In this document: one piece after another, positions 31,931 through 32,005 of the stretch
How the letters are laid out: each line of letters starts with the position of its first letter
Position numbering within the stretch: position 1 is the first letter of the stretch
Assembly (NCBI GenBank): GCA_910592005.1
Contig: CAJVPP010000456.1
Coordinates: 1-32,005, forward strand
Source of the DNA: Funneliformis mosseae
Taxonomy: Eukaryota > Glomeromycota > Glomeromycetes > Glomerales > Glomeraceae
DNA: 32,005 nucleotides
Direction: 5' to 3'
Made by a program: the position numbers and the translations under genes
The notes under the pieces: generated by a model
What the model was told of the DNA's origin: nothing
What the model saw: only the letters and a program-made list of their open reading frames with translations
Database searches by the model: none

Positions 31931-32005
31931 CAGTGGCTACCAAAAGAAACGCAAGTGTGATTGGTTACCTTTGAACGGCTATAACTCATCAACCACAAAT
32001 GCTAG
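31931..32005 (+). mobile_element. left end of a second Tc1/mariner-type element (partial)
   Basis: CAGTGGCTACCAAAAGAAAC preceded by TA at 31929-31930, followed by mixed-composition DNA (GGTTACCTTTGAACGGCTAT and on) that contrasts sharply with the A/T desert before it. The first 16 bases match the right end of the element at 1697-3321 (CAGTGGCTAYCAAAAG). The rest of the element lies beyond the window. Confidence 0.7.

Overview
This is an extremely AT-rich eukaryotic window with almost no intact coding capacity. The best fit is an arbuscular mycorrhizal fungus (Glomeromycotina, Rhizophagus- or Gigaspora-like). That assignment is an inference from three things: the base composition, a decayed Helitron of the DUF6570-like / Helitron_like_N / PIF1 type that is abundant in these fungi, and a decayed kinase carrying the LAYQLA-CLHxEGIVHRDL signature of their greatly expanded TKL-like kinases. 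No ribosomal RNA, tRNA, CRISPR array or bacterial-style operon was seen.

Layout. 1-1550: gene-poor, nothing recognised. 1548-3485: a minus-strand reading frame of unknown function, split by a 1,625-bp Tc1/mariner element (1697-3321) with TA target duplication and a dead DD34E transposase. Removing the element plus one TA rejoins the frame. 3800-4030: decayed Asn/Asp-rich frame. 5850-6193: a dispersed sequence block followed by a 51-codon ORF. 6581-11305: full-length but heavily mutated Helitron transposase/helicase pseudogene. 12136-12387 and 16203-17630: exon-like modules on the minus strand, bounded by good 3' and 5' splice-site sequences and separated by 81-126-nt intron-like spacers. 17745-18125: decayed protein kinase, minus strand. 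18147-18471: second copy of the dispersed block followed by a 38-codon basic ORF. 19240-19975: short AT-rich repeats and a small MULE-like MITE. 21506-23242: the only long intact gene, a single-exon 578-aa predicted secreted/membrane protein with many cysteines and glycosylation sequons, of clearly higher GC than its surroundings. 24051-24980: two non-autonomous elements side by side, one with a perfect 10-bp target duplication. 25547-26202: decayed gene. 26225-31380: AT desert with one pogo-like MITE and degenerate repeats. 31383 and 31931: left ends of Tc1/mariner-type elements, the second running off the window.

The genes do not form a pathway. The window is mainly a transposon graveyard around one conserved, probably expressed secreted protein. 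The most unusual structure is the splice-site-bounded micro-exon-like array downstream (in transcription sense) of the kinase remnant. The 578-aa protein is the best candidate for undescribed function.
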